Positions 21,974 through 33,228 of a DNA stretch of 64,000 bases are shown piece by piece. Each line of letters starts with the position of its first letter. Position 1 is the first letter of the stretch. Under the pieces are notes generated by a model, which did no database searches, was not told the DNA's origin, and worked only from the letters and a program-made list of their open reading frames with translations. The translations under genes were made by a program, and so were the position numbers. The stretch is from Cephalotus follicularis (Eukaryota > Streptophyta > Magnoliopsida > Oxalidales > Cephalotaceae): the NCBI GenBank assembly GCA_001972305.1, contig BDDD01001975.1:9100-73099 (forward strand). The letters are read 5' to 3'.

Positions 21974-23230
21974 ATGGTTAGGACAAGGAATACAACTGTC
22001 AGTCAGCATGAGGACAACAAAGTTGAGAAGTATCAACAGTGTCATGCCTAACTCGATGGCAATATTTCATAAGATACACTGATAGAGACTCTTCAACCCA
22101 TTATTGAGGTAATCCAAACCACTCAAAGCACCATTCTTACGAACCTGCAACAACAACAAAGGAAGTTGCAATAACACCATCAAAGCATTTAGTAGCAACA
22201 AGTTTTTGTGGCACAATTCCTATCGAATTACGAGACTGGAACTGCTGGCACACCACTTGTCTAAACCACTCAAACTCCACCGGCTACTGCGGCAGCACCC
22301 AAAACCCAACAAAATGTTCTCTCTATTAAATAGACACCTATCCAGGCACCCTTCTAAACACCACAGTCTGTACATGTGCCTAACCCACGATTGGATATTG
22401 ATAAGGGTCAGCCACCCTACATGACAAGGAATGAGCTACAACAATGGATGCATAAGGAACGCAACTACCCATCGTTTGCCGACATTGACATGAGGTATAC
22501 CCTATCTAGTGGATTATAAGGTTCCTAATTTTGTTATGTTTAATAGAAAAATAGGTTACACCAAGGAACATATAGCCCATTTTGTTGATGCCATAGGGGT
22601 GCATGGCTCAAACATGATCTTGCGTCTTCGCGAACTTTTCAAGTCACTCTACGATAAGGCATATACTTGGTATTCCAATCTAACCCCAGGATCGGTGTCA
22701 ACATGGGATGATATGGCGACTATATTTTACAACAAGTTCTTTCACACCCAAACATGAGTAACAGTTATGGATTTGATATATCATCCAGTAGGACAATGAA
22801 GGATTAGATGCATATGAGGAGCATTTTAAAGTCCAAGTTATAGAATTTCAAGAGAACATGAACGAAAAACATGTGGTACATACCTCCATTAGAGGCATGG
22901 CCAATGAATGCAGAGTGTTCCTAGAGAATCTAAACATCAAGACCCTGAACCATCTCACCAGAGAGGCTAAAAGGACAGCATAATCTGTGAAAAAGGTCAA
23001 GCCCGAGTTTACAAGGAAGCCTAGATGAGGATCAACTTCAGCAAATTTAACAAAGACAAAGGGATCAAAGAAGAGAAAACCAGGCGACAATGACAAACCC
23101 CCACCATTACAAGTTAGCGCAAATAAGGCGAATGAGCCGGTGGATCAATGGCTAGCTGATGGCGAAATCCAATTGCCGTTTGTACAGAACCTACCTACAC
23201 CAACAGACACCACAAATCCGAATTATTGTT
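21974..23230 (+). pseudogene. gag: Tat-type gag remnant
   Basis: It opens MVRTRNTTVSQHE at 21974, a usual Tat gag start. The best piece is 22509-22757: YKVPNFVMFNRKIGYTKEHI (the KVPDFxKFDGxxxxxEHIxxF signature), LRELFKSLYDKAYTWYSNL and a STWDDMATIFYNKFF segment. A PNYCCFHWxIGN-like trace of the nucleocapsid motif lies near 23220. Many breaks. Confidence 0.7.
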
Positions 23231-23815
23231 GCTTTCATTGGTAAATAGGAAATGTGACATGGGGCTGCTACTCGGTTCAATGGATTTTTCATCGAAAGGT
23301 CCAAGAGGGACTACTTGTGATTGATCCTAGAGACGTCCAGGATAACCCTCTACCTCGACACCCACCAACTGAACAGGTAAATGCAAGCATCCATCAACTT
23401 GATTATATTGTAGAAGAGCCATTGGTTGATGATTCTTTCCATGTCAATGAGACGTAGATCCAGGATTATAACCATCAACCACTTGCAGAAGCCCTGCTGC
23501 AGTGTTCCAATGTAAGGAGATTCTTCAACCACTTGGGCTTCAATGATCTAGCGAAGCACGCTGCTGTCGAAACCAGTAAGGATTCTCATGACTATAATGG
23601 AGAGTATCTGCTGGTAGACCAACCAGTGAGAAAGGCGAATGCGCTATCATTTTCATAAATACAAAAAGAATAGCTAAACCAAGGAGTCACAACCGCCCAC
23701 TGTACCTGGAAGCAATTTTTAGGGATGAGTCTTGCAAGCCATTGCAGTCTTGTAAACCTATCTCTAATATTCAATAAATATGTGTTTTCTACTATCTTGG
23801 TTGTAAGTTCATTTT
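23231..23815 (+). other. Decayed gag-protease spacer
   Basis: Weakly coding-like fragments such as NVRRFFNHLGFNDLAKHA near 23510 suggest the spacer between Tat gag and protease. No firm domain is assignable. Confidence 0.35.
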
Positions 23816-23819
23816 ACTG

Positions 23820-25270
23820 CTTTAATGTATGTTTAATTAAATGAATGCCCTAAGAATAGAGTTGGAGGACCAAGTTCTTGATGAGATCAAGATGTGAGAA
23901 TTGGAACCTCACCAAACTCTATTCTTAAAGCTTCTTGGTCGGAGGATTGGTACTCAGGGCATGCTATATCCGGTTAGACCAGCACATACTATACCAGCTC
24001 GTTTGAGAGGATGACTGATCTCACATGTTATTTTGTAGTGACTATATGGTATACACGTGGGTGCCCAAATTTTGATGGGTTCACTGAAGGTGACTCGCTT
24101 AAGAGATGTCTATATGGAGTTTCACTATGTGTTAAACAGATATCCTTGATGGCAGCAGTGTAAGTGGTCCTTAGACATGAGCCACCACTGGATATCTTGT
24201 ACATAAGATGCTAAACTTTAATAATGCTTCAATGCATCTCCTAACCATGGAGAGTATACAAGCATTAGTTGGGTATGGTAGGTTGACATTTGGAGATATG
24301 TGAGTGGGCAATAATGGATCCACCGCTCCCAGTAAAAGGGAGATTATGCTCAGGTTGATTAGTCATTGGCAAGTTTAATCCCTGGCTAGGGTAGAAGTGA
24401 TATCGTGAAGTGTATCAGATGTCACTAATGTATATTAGAAGAGTACCTCTAATATGCTGTGGCCAACGACGTAAAATCACAAAGTTTCACAAAGATTAAA
24501 CAATTAGGGTTTGACACAATCAGTACCCTAGGTTTAATGAGAGCATTGACGGTGGAGGGACTAAACATGCACGAACCTGCATCTTACGGTTCAAGCTAAA
24601 ATTCATATCACTTGGGGGTCAGTATGCATTGCTAGATGTCGATGTTGATCAGTAGAATATCCGAGGCCGCCCAGATAGTCGGTCTCGTGAATTTAATATA
24701 ATTAAAAGAGTTTAAATTCGAAATGCCGGTTAGAATAATTTTTCATGCGATTGAAAAATATTTTATCAGATAATCGTAGTGTCCAAGATTTACTCTACGG
24801 CCAGCGTGATAGTGAACCTAAAGGGTCACACACAATACAAGTGACGATCTTCAATACTGGGTTTAAGGAAAATTAATTAGTATATCACACTAATTAATAA
24901 ATCAAGAAGATAATTTAAAAAATGTTTTGAAAATCTTAGCATATAAGCTAGGTTGCCTTAAGTCATTGAAAAGCCAAGTCTTATTGTCATTTTAGCTAGC
25001 ACTTGAAAAATAAGAACAAGAGAGAAAATCTCATCTTGGCCGAAATTAAGAGTGAGAAAGGAAAGAGTTTTTTTTCATCTTTTAGCTTGGGTGATCTTGA
25101 GAAGATTGTTGGAGACCTCTTGGTGTGGAATTTCTTTAGAGACCATCTACATTGGTGGTTGAAAGCTTGAAATAAAGCTTAGAGAAGGGACTTGAAGGAA
25201 GGAGAATTGGTCTTCATGTAAGTCTCTTGAACTTTCTTTTTGCATAATAATGCTTATGCTTGTAACAACC
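23820..25270. mobile_element. Unclassified insertion between Tat gag and protease
   Basis: This non-coding block breaks the Tat sequence. It has a strong hairpin near its left end (AAGAATAGAGTTGG at 23851 pairing with CCAAACTCTATTCTT at 23912). It also has a TTAGACATGAGCCACCACTG block and a CCTAAAGGGTCACACAC block that recall LTR/leader regions of plant copia elements. The ends and target duplication are unclear. Confidence 0.35.
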
Positions 25271-25384
25271 TAGAGATGACATTAATAGGTCCTTGGAAAG
25301 AGTTAAAATGTAAGAACATTTTTGTATCTATGTTTCTTATATTGATCAAATTTTAAAGGCTTGTTGTTCTTGCATATTAATTCC

Positions 25385-25999
25385 AAAAGTAATCATTGAT
25401 ATAGCAACATTGAAGCGTGCCTTGGTGGACAACAGAGCTTCGATCAGTCTCATGTCATATCAAACCTTCAAAGCCATTGGGCTATTGGAAAGGTGCCTCG
25501 TGAGGCACAAATGGCGAAAGCCAAATTCTTTCACCAATTTGCTAAAAACGAAGATAATCCTCCTCAGATCACCAATTGTCTCTAAGAAGAAGCAACGTCA
25601 AGAAAAATTAAAGATGTACTGTTAAAGTAAAAAACCGAAGTATTAGCCTCGAGACCCAAGAAAGTGCAGAGGAATATACAGGGAGACTCTGCCCAATGGG
25701 AAAGTGTGCTACAATTTATGAAGGTGCACAGGTTCAAGAGGATTCACCAGCCCTAATCCCACTTCATAAGAAGTCTGTGAAGCACAAGAATGCAAACCTG
25801 CCCCAGTGTACTTACAAGATGGCTCGAGACCACAATAAGATGAGCTCAAGGAAGTAAACCTCAGTCCTGGCAGTATTGTAAAAAAGATAGTTGTGGTCAG
25901 TAAAATTGTCCACCATGTATTCGAGGCTGGTTGCAAAAATTGTTAGAAGAGTTTTAAGATGTATTTGCTTGAGGTTACCAGGACATGCATGGATTAGAT
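25385..25999 (+). pseudogene. Tat-type protease and pol N-terminal remnant
   Basis: ALVDNRASISLMSYQTFKAIG at 25419-25480 matches the retropepsin active-site region of Tat elements (ALVDNGASINLMPxSTxKxxG). The stretch to 25999 ends in a VFA-W-LPGHAW-like segment equivalent to the DVFAWxxxDMPGLDP motif just before RT. Strongly decayed, and cut off by the copia fragment. Confidence 0.55.
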
Positions 26000-26077
26000 G
26001 TATTGCTTGTTTCCTATTAATTATATGTTTCTTCTTATTACAAGCCCTTTTTTTATTTCCTTATCTCGGTTACTAGA

Positions 26078-27193
26078 ATGGCTTTTCAATCTGCAATGTC
26101 TCGTATTCTAGAGACCAACAAACTACAAGGCCCTAATTTTATTGATTGGCAACGAAATCTCAAGTTAGTCCTTACTGCCAATAAAATGACGTATGTGATG
26201 ACTGGGAAGCCTCCTGCACTGGGTGCAGATCCTACGCCAGAGGAGTCTGAACGTCTGGCCAAGTGGCTAGAGGATGACGAGCAGGCTAGGTGTTTAGCCA
26301 TTCTGGGAATGACACCTGAGCTACAACGTCAAACTGAGAAGAAAGATACATTATCCGAAGTACTAGTCCATCTGACGGACATGTATGGGGCTGAGTCAAG
26401 GACTCAAAGGTATAATCTCTCACGTGGGCTCTTCAAGGCGCAGATGCCAGATGGAGCTTCGGTCCATGATCATGGACTGAAGATGATAGACATGATTGAG
26501 CAGCTTACTCAATTAGGATTTGTCATAGATGATGAATTATATGTGGATTTGATTCTGACGTCCCTTCCCAAGTCATTCTCACAGTTCGTGATGAATTTTC
26601 ACATGAACAAGATAGATGTAACTCTGAGTGAGTTGATTTCTATGTTGAGAACGGCTGAGGCTGACATTGACTCTGGGAAGTCAAAGTCCCCTGCCCTGCT
26701 TCTTCCTTCTTCATCTAGGGCTGCCCATGTGAAGGGCAGTGCCTCGTCTTCCTCAAAAGGGAAGGGCGTACTCGGGCCTGTTAACACAAAAGGCAAGGAT
26801 AAGAAGAAGAAGAGAAAGCTTGGAGCTCTTGGGGATGTTGCTAAGAATAAAATGAAACAGCTGGCGGCTGAGGGTGCCTGCTTTCAGTGTGGTAAGACTG
26901 GACACTGGAAGAAGGATTGTCGGATGACTGGTGCTATAGTCTCCACTGATAGGCAGCATGGTGCAGGCCCATCAGGTATGTTCATGATTGAACTTTTTAT
27001 ATCTTTTAATAGTAGTTCTACATGGGTATTGGATACTGGATGTGGAACTAACCTATGCAATTCATTACTGGGGTTGAGAAAGGTTAGACAGCTTGGAGCT
27101 GGAGACTTGGATCTAAGGCTTGGGGATGGATCTAGGATCATCGCTGAAGCTGTAGGGATCTTTGAAATTACTTTATGTAATGTTTTGTATTAA
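26078..27193 (+). CDS. gag: Ty1/copia gag with start of protease
   Basis: An open frame of 371 residues from ATG. Residues 15-40 (NKLQGPNFIDWQRNLKLVL) open the copia gag domain, and the UBN2-type core runs to about residue 210 (LTDMYGAESRTQRYNLSRGL, LPKSFSQFVMNFHMNK). A Ser/Lys-rich basic linker follows. The zinc knuckle CFQCGKTGHWKKDC is at residues 268-281. The protease active-site segment WVLDTGCGTN is at 316-325. The gag part looks whole, but the fragment lacks LTRs and the rest of pol, so it is not an active element. It is much better preserved than the surrounding Tat sequence. Confidence 0.8.
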   Translation: MAFQSAMSRILETNKLQGPNFIDWQRNLKLVLTANKMTYVMTGKPPALGADPTPEESERLAKWLEDDEQARCLAILGMTPELQRQTEKKDTLSEVLVHLTDMYGAESRTQRYNLSRGLFKAQMPDGASVHDHGLKMIDMIEQLTQLGFVIDDELYVDLILTSLPKSFSQFVMNFHMNKIDVTLSELISMLRTAEADIDSGKSKSPALLLPSSSRAAHVKGSASSSSKGKGVLGPVNTKGKDKKKKRKLGALGDVAKNKMKQLAAEGACFQCGKTGHWKKDCRMTGAIVSTDRQHGAGPSGMFMIELFISFNSSSTWVLDTGCGTNLCNSLLGLRKVRQLGAGDLDLRLGDGSRIIAEAVGIFEITLCNVLY

Positions 27194-27655
27194 CTCTTGA
27201 TCCGTGTTATTTTGTACCAAACGTTGTAAGAAATATAATAAGTGTTTCATACTTATGTAATTTGGGCTTGGAGCTCAGATTCCAAGACATTCAGTGTTTT
27301 GTATTTTCAGATAATGTTTGTGTTGGTAATGGTTTTATTGACAATGGATTATTTGTTTTAAATACTAAACAATCAAATATCCTATCCATTGAGCAAAGTA
27401 ATAAGAAAAGATCTAGAGAAACTGAAATTAATAAAACCTATACTTGGCACTGTAGACTTGGACATCTTAGTGATGCTAGGCTTACACAATTGGTTAAGGA
27501 TGATATTTTAGATATCTAGGACTTTGAGTCCTATCCAACATGTGAATCCTGCTTATTGGGAAAGATGACCAAATCTCCCTTTTCCGGTGAAGGAGAAAGG
27601 GCAATGGACTTACTGGGGTTAGTCCATACTGATGTATGTGGTCCTATATCGGTAG
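27194..27655 (+). pseudogene. Copia pre-integrase domain and integrase start
   Basis: TYTWHCRLGHLSDARL near 27438 is the HCRLGH motif of the GAG-pre-integrase domain. CESCLLGKMTKSPFSGEGER near 27541 and LGLVHTDVCGPIS near 27616 are the integrase opening. The similarity ends where Tat RT begins. Confidence 0.7.
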
Positions 27656-28560
27656 GATGGATTCAGCGGATACAACCAGATCAAGATGTCATGTGCACGA
27701 AGAAGACAACATTTTGAACTCCAATGGGAAACTTTTATTACACTATCATGCCGTTTGGACTAAAGAATGCATGCGCAATATACCAAAGAGCGATGACCGT
27801 AATTTTCCATGATATGATGCAAGATTTCATGGAAGCTACATCGATGACATAGTGGTTAAGTCGAAGAAGACACATGAACATGTAGAACATCTCATAAGGG
27901 CATTCACACGATGCCGACAATACATGCTCAGACTTAACCCACTCAAGTACTCCTTCGGAGTATCGGCAAACAAATTCCTAGGCTTTTTCGTACACCATCA
28001 TGGAGTCAATATCGCCATCATGCAAATGCCACCCCCACATTCTCAAAAGCAACTAAAGAGATTTCTAGGAAAAGTGTCATATGTCAGACGATTTATTCCC
28101 GCCTTAATAGAGTTGATATCCCTACTCCATAACCTGTTGGGAAAAGATGTCATATTCAACTGGAAAGAAGAACATCAATGGGCATTCGACAACATTAAAC
28201 GGGTATTAGCTTCGCCTCTCACTATGATTATGCCTAACCTAGAAAAACTATTATTTTTATATATTAAAGCAATGGAGAAATCGATCGGTGCAATGTTGGC
28301 ACAGGATGTTGGTGAAGAGGAGTGACAAGTGTGTTACTTGAGTACGGTTATCAGGGGCCCAGAACTACGAAACACACCCATGGAGAAACATTGTCTGTCT
28401 TTGGTATAGGCATCATCTGCTAGCTTATAAGCTGGTAGTGATAACGTGCTCCAACGACATAAGGTTCTTACTCAGTCGGCCCGCTCTTTTCGGTCAAATG
28501 GCTCGATGGTTAATGATCTTGATAGAATTTGACATCACTGTGGAACTACATAGAGCGATC
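27656..28560 (+). pseudogene. Tat-type reverse transcriptase and RNase H
   Basis: It begins within the RT palm (GYNQIKM-like, then FYYTIMPFGLKNACAIYQRAM). It continues through the catalytic-loop region near 27845 to LRLNPLKYSFGVSANKFLGF and the KQLKRFLGKVSYVRRFIPAL thumb segment. RNase H follows (FNWKEEHQWAFDNIKRVLASPL, then a PLFLYI-like segment). The clade is Tat by these motifs. Several breaks; the RT N-terminal third is absent. Confidence 0.75.
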
Positions 28561-28669
28561 CAAAGCTAGGCTCTCACCGATCTGTTAGCCCAATTTGAAT
28601 AGCTAGACATGGAGCCAGTCTTCGAAGAATTTTTTGGGGATGTCCCAAAAGTCCACCTGGCTAAATCAG

Positions 28670-29037
28670 AGGAATGACAATTAAACCTCGACAGTTCATC
28701 AACCTCAGGAGGGGGAGGCGCGTGCATTGTCATAATCTCTCCAACCAATGACACTATTCAACTATCTTATAAGATGGACTTTAAGTGCTATAACAACGAG
28801 GTTGAATACAAAGCGCTCATTTTAGGGTTGCTGGTCATGTTAGCCATGGGTTCCGCAAGCCTTAGTGTAAAGGAGACTCTAGTTTGACATTCAACCAGGT
28901 CAAAGAAGAGTATGGCATCAAAGAACCAACTCTTGCACTATATAGAACCATATGTCAGGCATTGGAACGCCGCTTTCAAAAATTCAATTCAATCGCACTC
29001 CACGGATCTCCAATAGCCACGTCGACACTCTAGCGAC
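28670..29037 (+). pseudogene. Second (Tat-specific) RNase H domain remnant
   Basis: LNLDSSSTSGGGGACIVI at 28681, YKMDFKCYNNEVEYKALILG near 28768 and the terminal HVDTLATV near 29013 match the additional RNase H domain that only Tat-clade gypsy elements carry between RNase H and integrase. Broken. The similarity stops exactly where LTR-like sequence starts (29038). Confidence 0.7.
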
Positions 29038-32000
29038 TGTTACATAGTATCCGTCCAAGGGACCGACATGTGCGGGTAGCAAGAAATAGGGTCAAATTTG
29101 TTCAAAATGAATTATGGAGTCACCACCAATCATTTTAATTTAAGTATAATTGGTCACCTATTTAATTTTGTCAAATTAAATAAAAATGCTCTACATTACT
29201 GGATTTGGATTTGAGAGTACGGTTACGTGCGAAAAAGCTATTAGCACACCCACGACGTTTGTCATAAAGACGGAATATATAATTACTAACATTGTGTTCA
29301 GTTCATTTAATTATTTGTGATTGATTGTTTTAGATAAGGATAACAAATAACCAAAAACAACAAAATCCACATAAAAACAAAACTAAAAGAATAAGTGTAA
29401 AAGATGCATGGAAAATTATTGTAGTCGTGGTTTCAGGTTTACTGTTTACACCATGCCAACGATTAAGAAATTTTTACGAGACCTATATTACTTGTGTTTG
29501 AAACGTAAAAATCTTTTGACCTCCGAATATATTCCTGAGATATTGTCACCACAATATCCCAAAATATACTTATCATCGGATAAATTAACTAGTTCAATTT
29601 AGTTTTGTTCCGACATGCTTAATATTAGAAATTCCCTAGAATTCTCCTGCCACATACATTTAAATCCTCATAAGCCCCCTTACCTCAAGAATTTTAATTG
29701 TAATATCACCACAAATACTTCTAAATTTAGTCATCGAATAAATTAATTAGTATGAGTAAATTAATAATTTCATTTTGTACATCTTATAAAGCAATTAATC
29801 AAAGATAACATGGCAAGACACACTTACATGTCACAAACATATCAAAGGAAAGAATTTACATCTTTGACATTTCCTTAAAGATATCAACGACCTAAAATGG
29901 AACAAAGTCGATAATAAACTTATAAGAAAACACAATCAATCCAGAAGAGTTAGTATTGAATAAACATGAGCATATTAAAAATAATAATAACCAAAGATTA
30001 AACTAAAATGCATAATTCAAACTAGAGCAAGGTTTATCAAACCCACTTAAACACACGTCCGAAATAGCAAGCCCATCATCATATTATTGTTAAACAAAAT
30101 GAGGTCCATTTATAATCAAACCCAAAGTGAGGTCCACAATGCATTCTTAGTTTGAATATACTTAACCCAAACCATATTCCACTGATTTGAAACGGATTGG
30201 GCCTAAGGCCCAATAAAAAAGGAAACCCAATGTTTTCCATAATAAACCTATGTTTTCACCCTATTGTGTTTTATACCTTGCAGTTTCAAACTCATTCCTC
30301 TCCCTTTTTATATTTTTCATCTCTTCCCTCATTCTACCGTCTCAATCCTCTGCTCTCACGGCTACAAGTGACGCCAAAGGCACCGGCAAAATCGCCAGTT
30401 TCTTCTCCTTCTCTTCTTCTTCATTTTCATTTTCATTTTCCCTTTCCTTCAACTGTTACACAAAAGAAAAGACCAAAAAAAATGATAAAAACTCAAACGA
30501 TGGCTTGGGGACTTCGGATCTGGACAGAGGTGGGGTAGATCGGTGGTAGAGGTGCGTCAAAACGGTAGGTACAGAAATGGGTCGTTTTCAACAGTGGGTT
30601 TGGGTATTTGTGGTTGTAGTTTGAGGTGGTTTATTGTGTATGTGTGTGTACAGTGGCTGTGGGGCGCTTCGGTGGCTGCCGTTCATGTGGATAGAGGACT
30701 TGTGATGGTGACTGTTTCGGTGCGGCTATCGAGTGAGTTTTTTTGTATTCCTTTGTGATTTCCTTCTCTTCATTTTGGTTTGGGTTTGATGGAGATGGTG
30801 TTGTATGTATGTATTTTGGTTGGGTGATTTGATAGTGGTTTGGCAGTTGGTATTAACGGTGGTTCTTGGTGGGGCTTAATGGCTTATGGTCGTTTTTGGA
30901 AAGCTGGTTGATGGGAGGAAGTGGCTGTTGGTGATTGGAGGTTGGAATGTGTCGTGGTGAGGTTATTCGGGTGTGGGGGTAGTGGTGTGAGTGGCTAGTG
31001 GAGTGGCTATGTGTGGGTAGATTGTGGCGTTGGTTTCGATGGGCTGGTTTGGGAGGCTTAACAGTGGATTTCGGTGTCTCTTGGAGGCTGGTTTGGGTGG
31101 CTAGAGCGTCTGTGACGGTAGTGGCATCTTGAGTGTTTTGGAGGTTGCCGTTTGTTGGTGGCAATAGTGGCTCAGTTTTGGCACCGGATGGTGGCTGCTT
31201 GGAGGTTGTTGGCTTCGGTGGTTTTGGGGTTTGGACAGGTTATGGGTATTTGGTGGAGGTGATGCAGAGAAATGGGGGTTTGAGGTTGTTAAATTAGAGG
31301 TTTTTTTCTTGTAATTTTGCTGGTGTAACTTTGTAGTTGTAGATTTTTTTGTGTAGTTTCTTTGTTGTTTTTCTGTTATAGCTGGTTCTCTTGGTTTCTA
31401 ATTTTTTTTGGTTGTTCTATTGATGTTCACTGTAGCTGCCTTTATAGAGGCTGGGGTTAGGCGTTGGGGAATTTTGGGTTGCAATTCTTGGGGGAAATTG
31501 GGTAGGAAGAAGGGTTGTTGGTTTTGGTTGGTTGGGGAGGCTGATGTATTTGTTGCATGAGGGTGAGTTATAGACTAATGTAGGTAGTGATGAAATGGTG
31601 CAGAAGCTGATGGTCAGTTAGTTTTCTTTTTTCTTTTTTTACTTTTGTATTTTCCTTTTTTTTTTTGTAATTTTCTTTTTTATTTTAATGTATTAAAAAA
31701 AAGGGCTAAAGTGGTAGTCTGGTCCAATCTAGGCGCAACAACTCAAGTCCAAGAATTCAAGTTTTAAGTCCAAAGACAAATGTAAGATCTGGATCTAACT
31801 CAACTCCAATAACCCAAATATCATGTCTAAAGACTAATCCAATAATTGGCTCAAAAGACTCAAATCCAGCCACTTAAAAATCAGGAAATTGGGACAAAAT
31901 AAAGTGGGTTGCGTTTAACACAAAATTGGGCTCAGGATCCAAATTCAAAAATTGGACAAAGATTAGAAATTAAGGAAATCAATTAAGACCTAACAATCTA

Positions 32001-32260
32001 TATCATAGGAACCTAACTCAATAGTCCAAAATGGTTAGTTCAAATGATTTAATTATATGTATTCATTTCACTTTGAAGCCCAAAGGAAAAAAAAAAAGTT
32101 TTGTATTTCAACTCAAAATTTGAATATGTATAAAAAAAACAGTAGCAAAACTAAACTCTACAAAATCGGATATCAATAGAGGTCATTTTTTGTACGTTTG
32201 ACATGCAATGAAAAGTCTACAAAGATGTGAATCCGAGTTTGGCCGACTCGTCAATGGCTA
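29038..32260 (+). repeat. Tat/Ogre LTR-like sequence within copy 1
   Basis: The first 420 bases (TGTTACATAG..., GAATTATGGAGTCACCACC, GGTTACGTGC) match the start of the 5' LTR at 16993. After about 29470 the two diverge completely. The remainder includes a CT-rich low-complexity block (30280-30450), a GT-rich block (30540-31300) and a (TTTTG)n run (32275-32310). It may be the LTR of a different Tat subfamily that shares only the leading U3 segment. Open frames here (for example 30197-30549) look like by-products of composition. Confidence 0.45.
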
Positions 32261-32344
32261 AGGAAACACATAATTTTTTTTTTGTTTTTGTTTTTGTTTT
32301 TGTTTTTGTATTTTGTATTTTTGTATTTTTTTTTTGTGTGCAAA

Positions 32345-32950
32345 ATTTATAATAAACTACAAGCCTGTCGTGGGATAAAACTGTATTTAGGGTAAAAGCG
32401 AAATAAAAGTACAAGCCTGTCGCGGGATAAAACCAGACTTAAGGCAGAAACCGGATCACAACTCTTCACAGGATAGTACCGTACTTGAGATTGATGTCGA
32501 CTTTTTGCGAGATGGCACCGTACTTGAAATCAAAAGATGAAATTTCGAAGACATGCCCGCCGCGTGATAGCACCATACTTGAGGTCGAAAGATGAAATTT
32601 CAAAGGGACGGGACCGTTCAGGATAGCACCGTACTTGAGGTCGAAAAGCAATTCTTCACAGGATAACATCGTACTTAAAGTCGGAGAGCAGAATAAAAAT
32701 ACAAACCTTTCGTGGGATAGCATCGTATTTAAGGTTGATATTGACTTTTCGTGAGATAGCACCCTACTTGAAGTCAAAAGATGAAATTTCATAAGGTAGG
32801 CCCGTCGCGGGATAGCATCGTACTTTTGGCCGAAAACCGAATCATGACTCTTCACAGGATAGTACCATACTTGAATTCGGAGAGAAGAATAAAAATACAA
32901 ACTCATCGCGGGATAGCGCCATACTTGAGGTTGATGTTGACTCTTTGCGA
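32345..32950 (+). repeat. Tandem array, GATAGCACCGTACTTGA core, copy 1
   Basis: About twelve cores of GGGATAGCACCGTACTTGAGG type occur in 600 bases (for example near 32471, 32564, 32612, 32716, 32754, 32808 and 32909), spaced 40-60 bases. The spacers fall into recurrent classes: a GATGAAATTTC type, an AGAATAAAAATACAAAC type and a GTTGATGTTGACTC type. The array thus has a higher-order pattern. Confidence 0.85.
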
Positions 32951-33228
32951 TAGTGTAAAGGAGACTCTAGTTTGACATTCAACCAGGTCAAAGAAGAGTA
33001 TGGCATCAAAGAACCAACTCTTGCACTATATAGAACCATATGTCACGCATTGGAACGCCGCTTTCAAAATTCAATTCAATCGCACTCCACGGATCTCCAA
33101 TAGCCACGCCGACACTCTAGCGACTGTTACATAGTATCCGTCCAAGGGACCGACATGTGCAGGTAGCAAGAAATAGGGTCAAATTTGTTCAAAATGAATT
33201 ATGGAGTCACCACCAATCATTTTAATTT

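Larger units (their letters stand above)
26000..27655 (+). mobile_element. LTR-less Ty1/copia internal fragment embedded in Tat pol
   Basis: It carries a short leader, gag, the start of protease, a GAG-pre-integrase domain and the first integrase residues. It then switches directly into Tat reverse transcriptase around 27655. Neither LTR, primer site nor target duplication is visible, and the Tat RT N-terminus that should lie here is missing. This is therefore a replacement or mosaic, not a normal insertion. Confidence 0.7.
16993..29037 (+). mobile_element. Decayed plus-strand Ty3/gypsy Tat/Ogre-type element with nested insertions
   Basis: The order is 5' LTR (16993-21939, interrupted by a solo LTR), primer site (21940-21958), gag (from 21974), an unclassified insert, protease and pol N-terminus (25385-25999), a copia fragment (26000-27655), RT/RNase H (27656-28560) and a second, Tat-specific RNase H (28670-29037). 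The extra RNase H is diagnostic of the Tat clade. No integrase is seen; LTR-like sequence follows at once at 29038. It has many breaks and is an old fossil. Confidence 0.75.
28863..32950 (+). repeat. Tandem duplication, copy 1 (4088 bp)
   Basis: It starts inside the second RNase H (TAGTGTAAAGGAGACTC at 28863) and ends CTCTTTGCGA at 32950, followed directly by a second copy beginning again TAGTGTAAAGG at 32951. The breakpoints fall at no LTR end, so this is a segmental tandem duplication and not an LTR pair. Sampled stretches differ by only about 2-3 percent from copy 2. It includes 29371-31048, which copy 2 lacks. Confidence 0.85.

Noticed and set aside
30197-30760. Open frames of 70-113 residues, rich in Ser and Phe, that look like a small gene with a leader
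   Set aside because: They sit in the duplicated Tat LTR-like region that is deleted in copy 2. Low-complexity TTTTC/TCTTC runs create the frames, and there is no conserved motif.
32237-32258. GTTTGGCCGACTCGTC resembling an Ogre-type primer-binding site
   Set aside because: It is not preceded by a recognisable LTR end and lacks the CTGGGGA part. The resemblance is probably chance.
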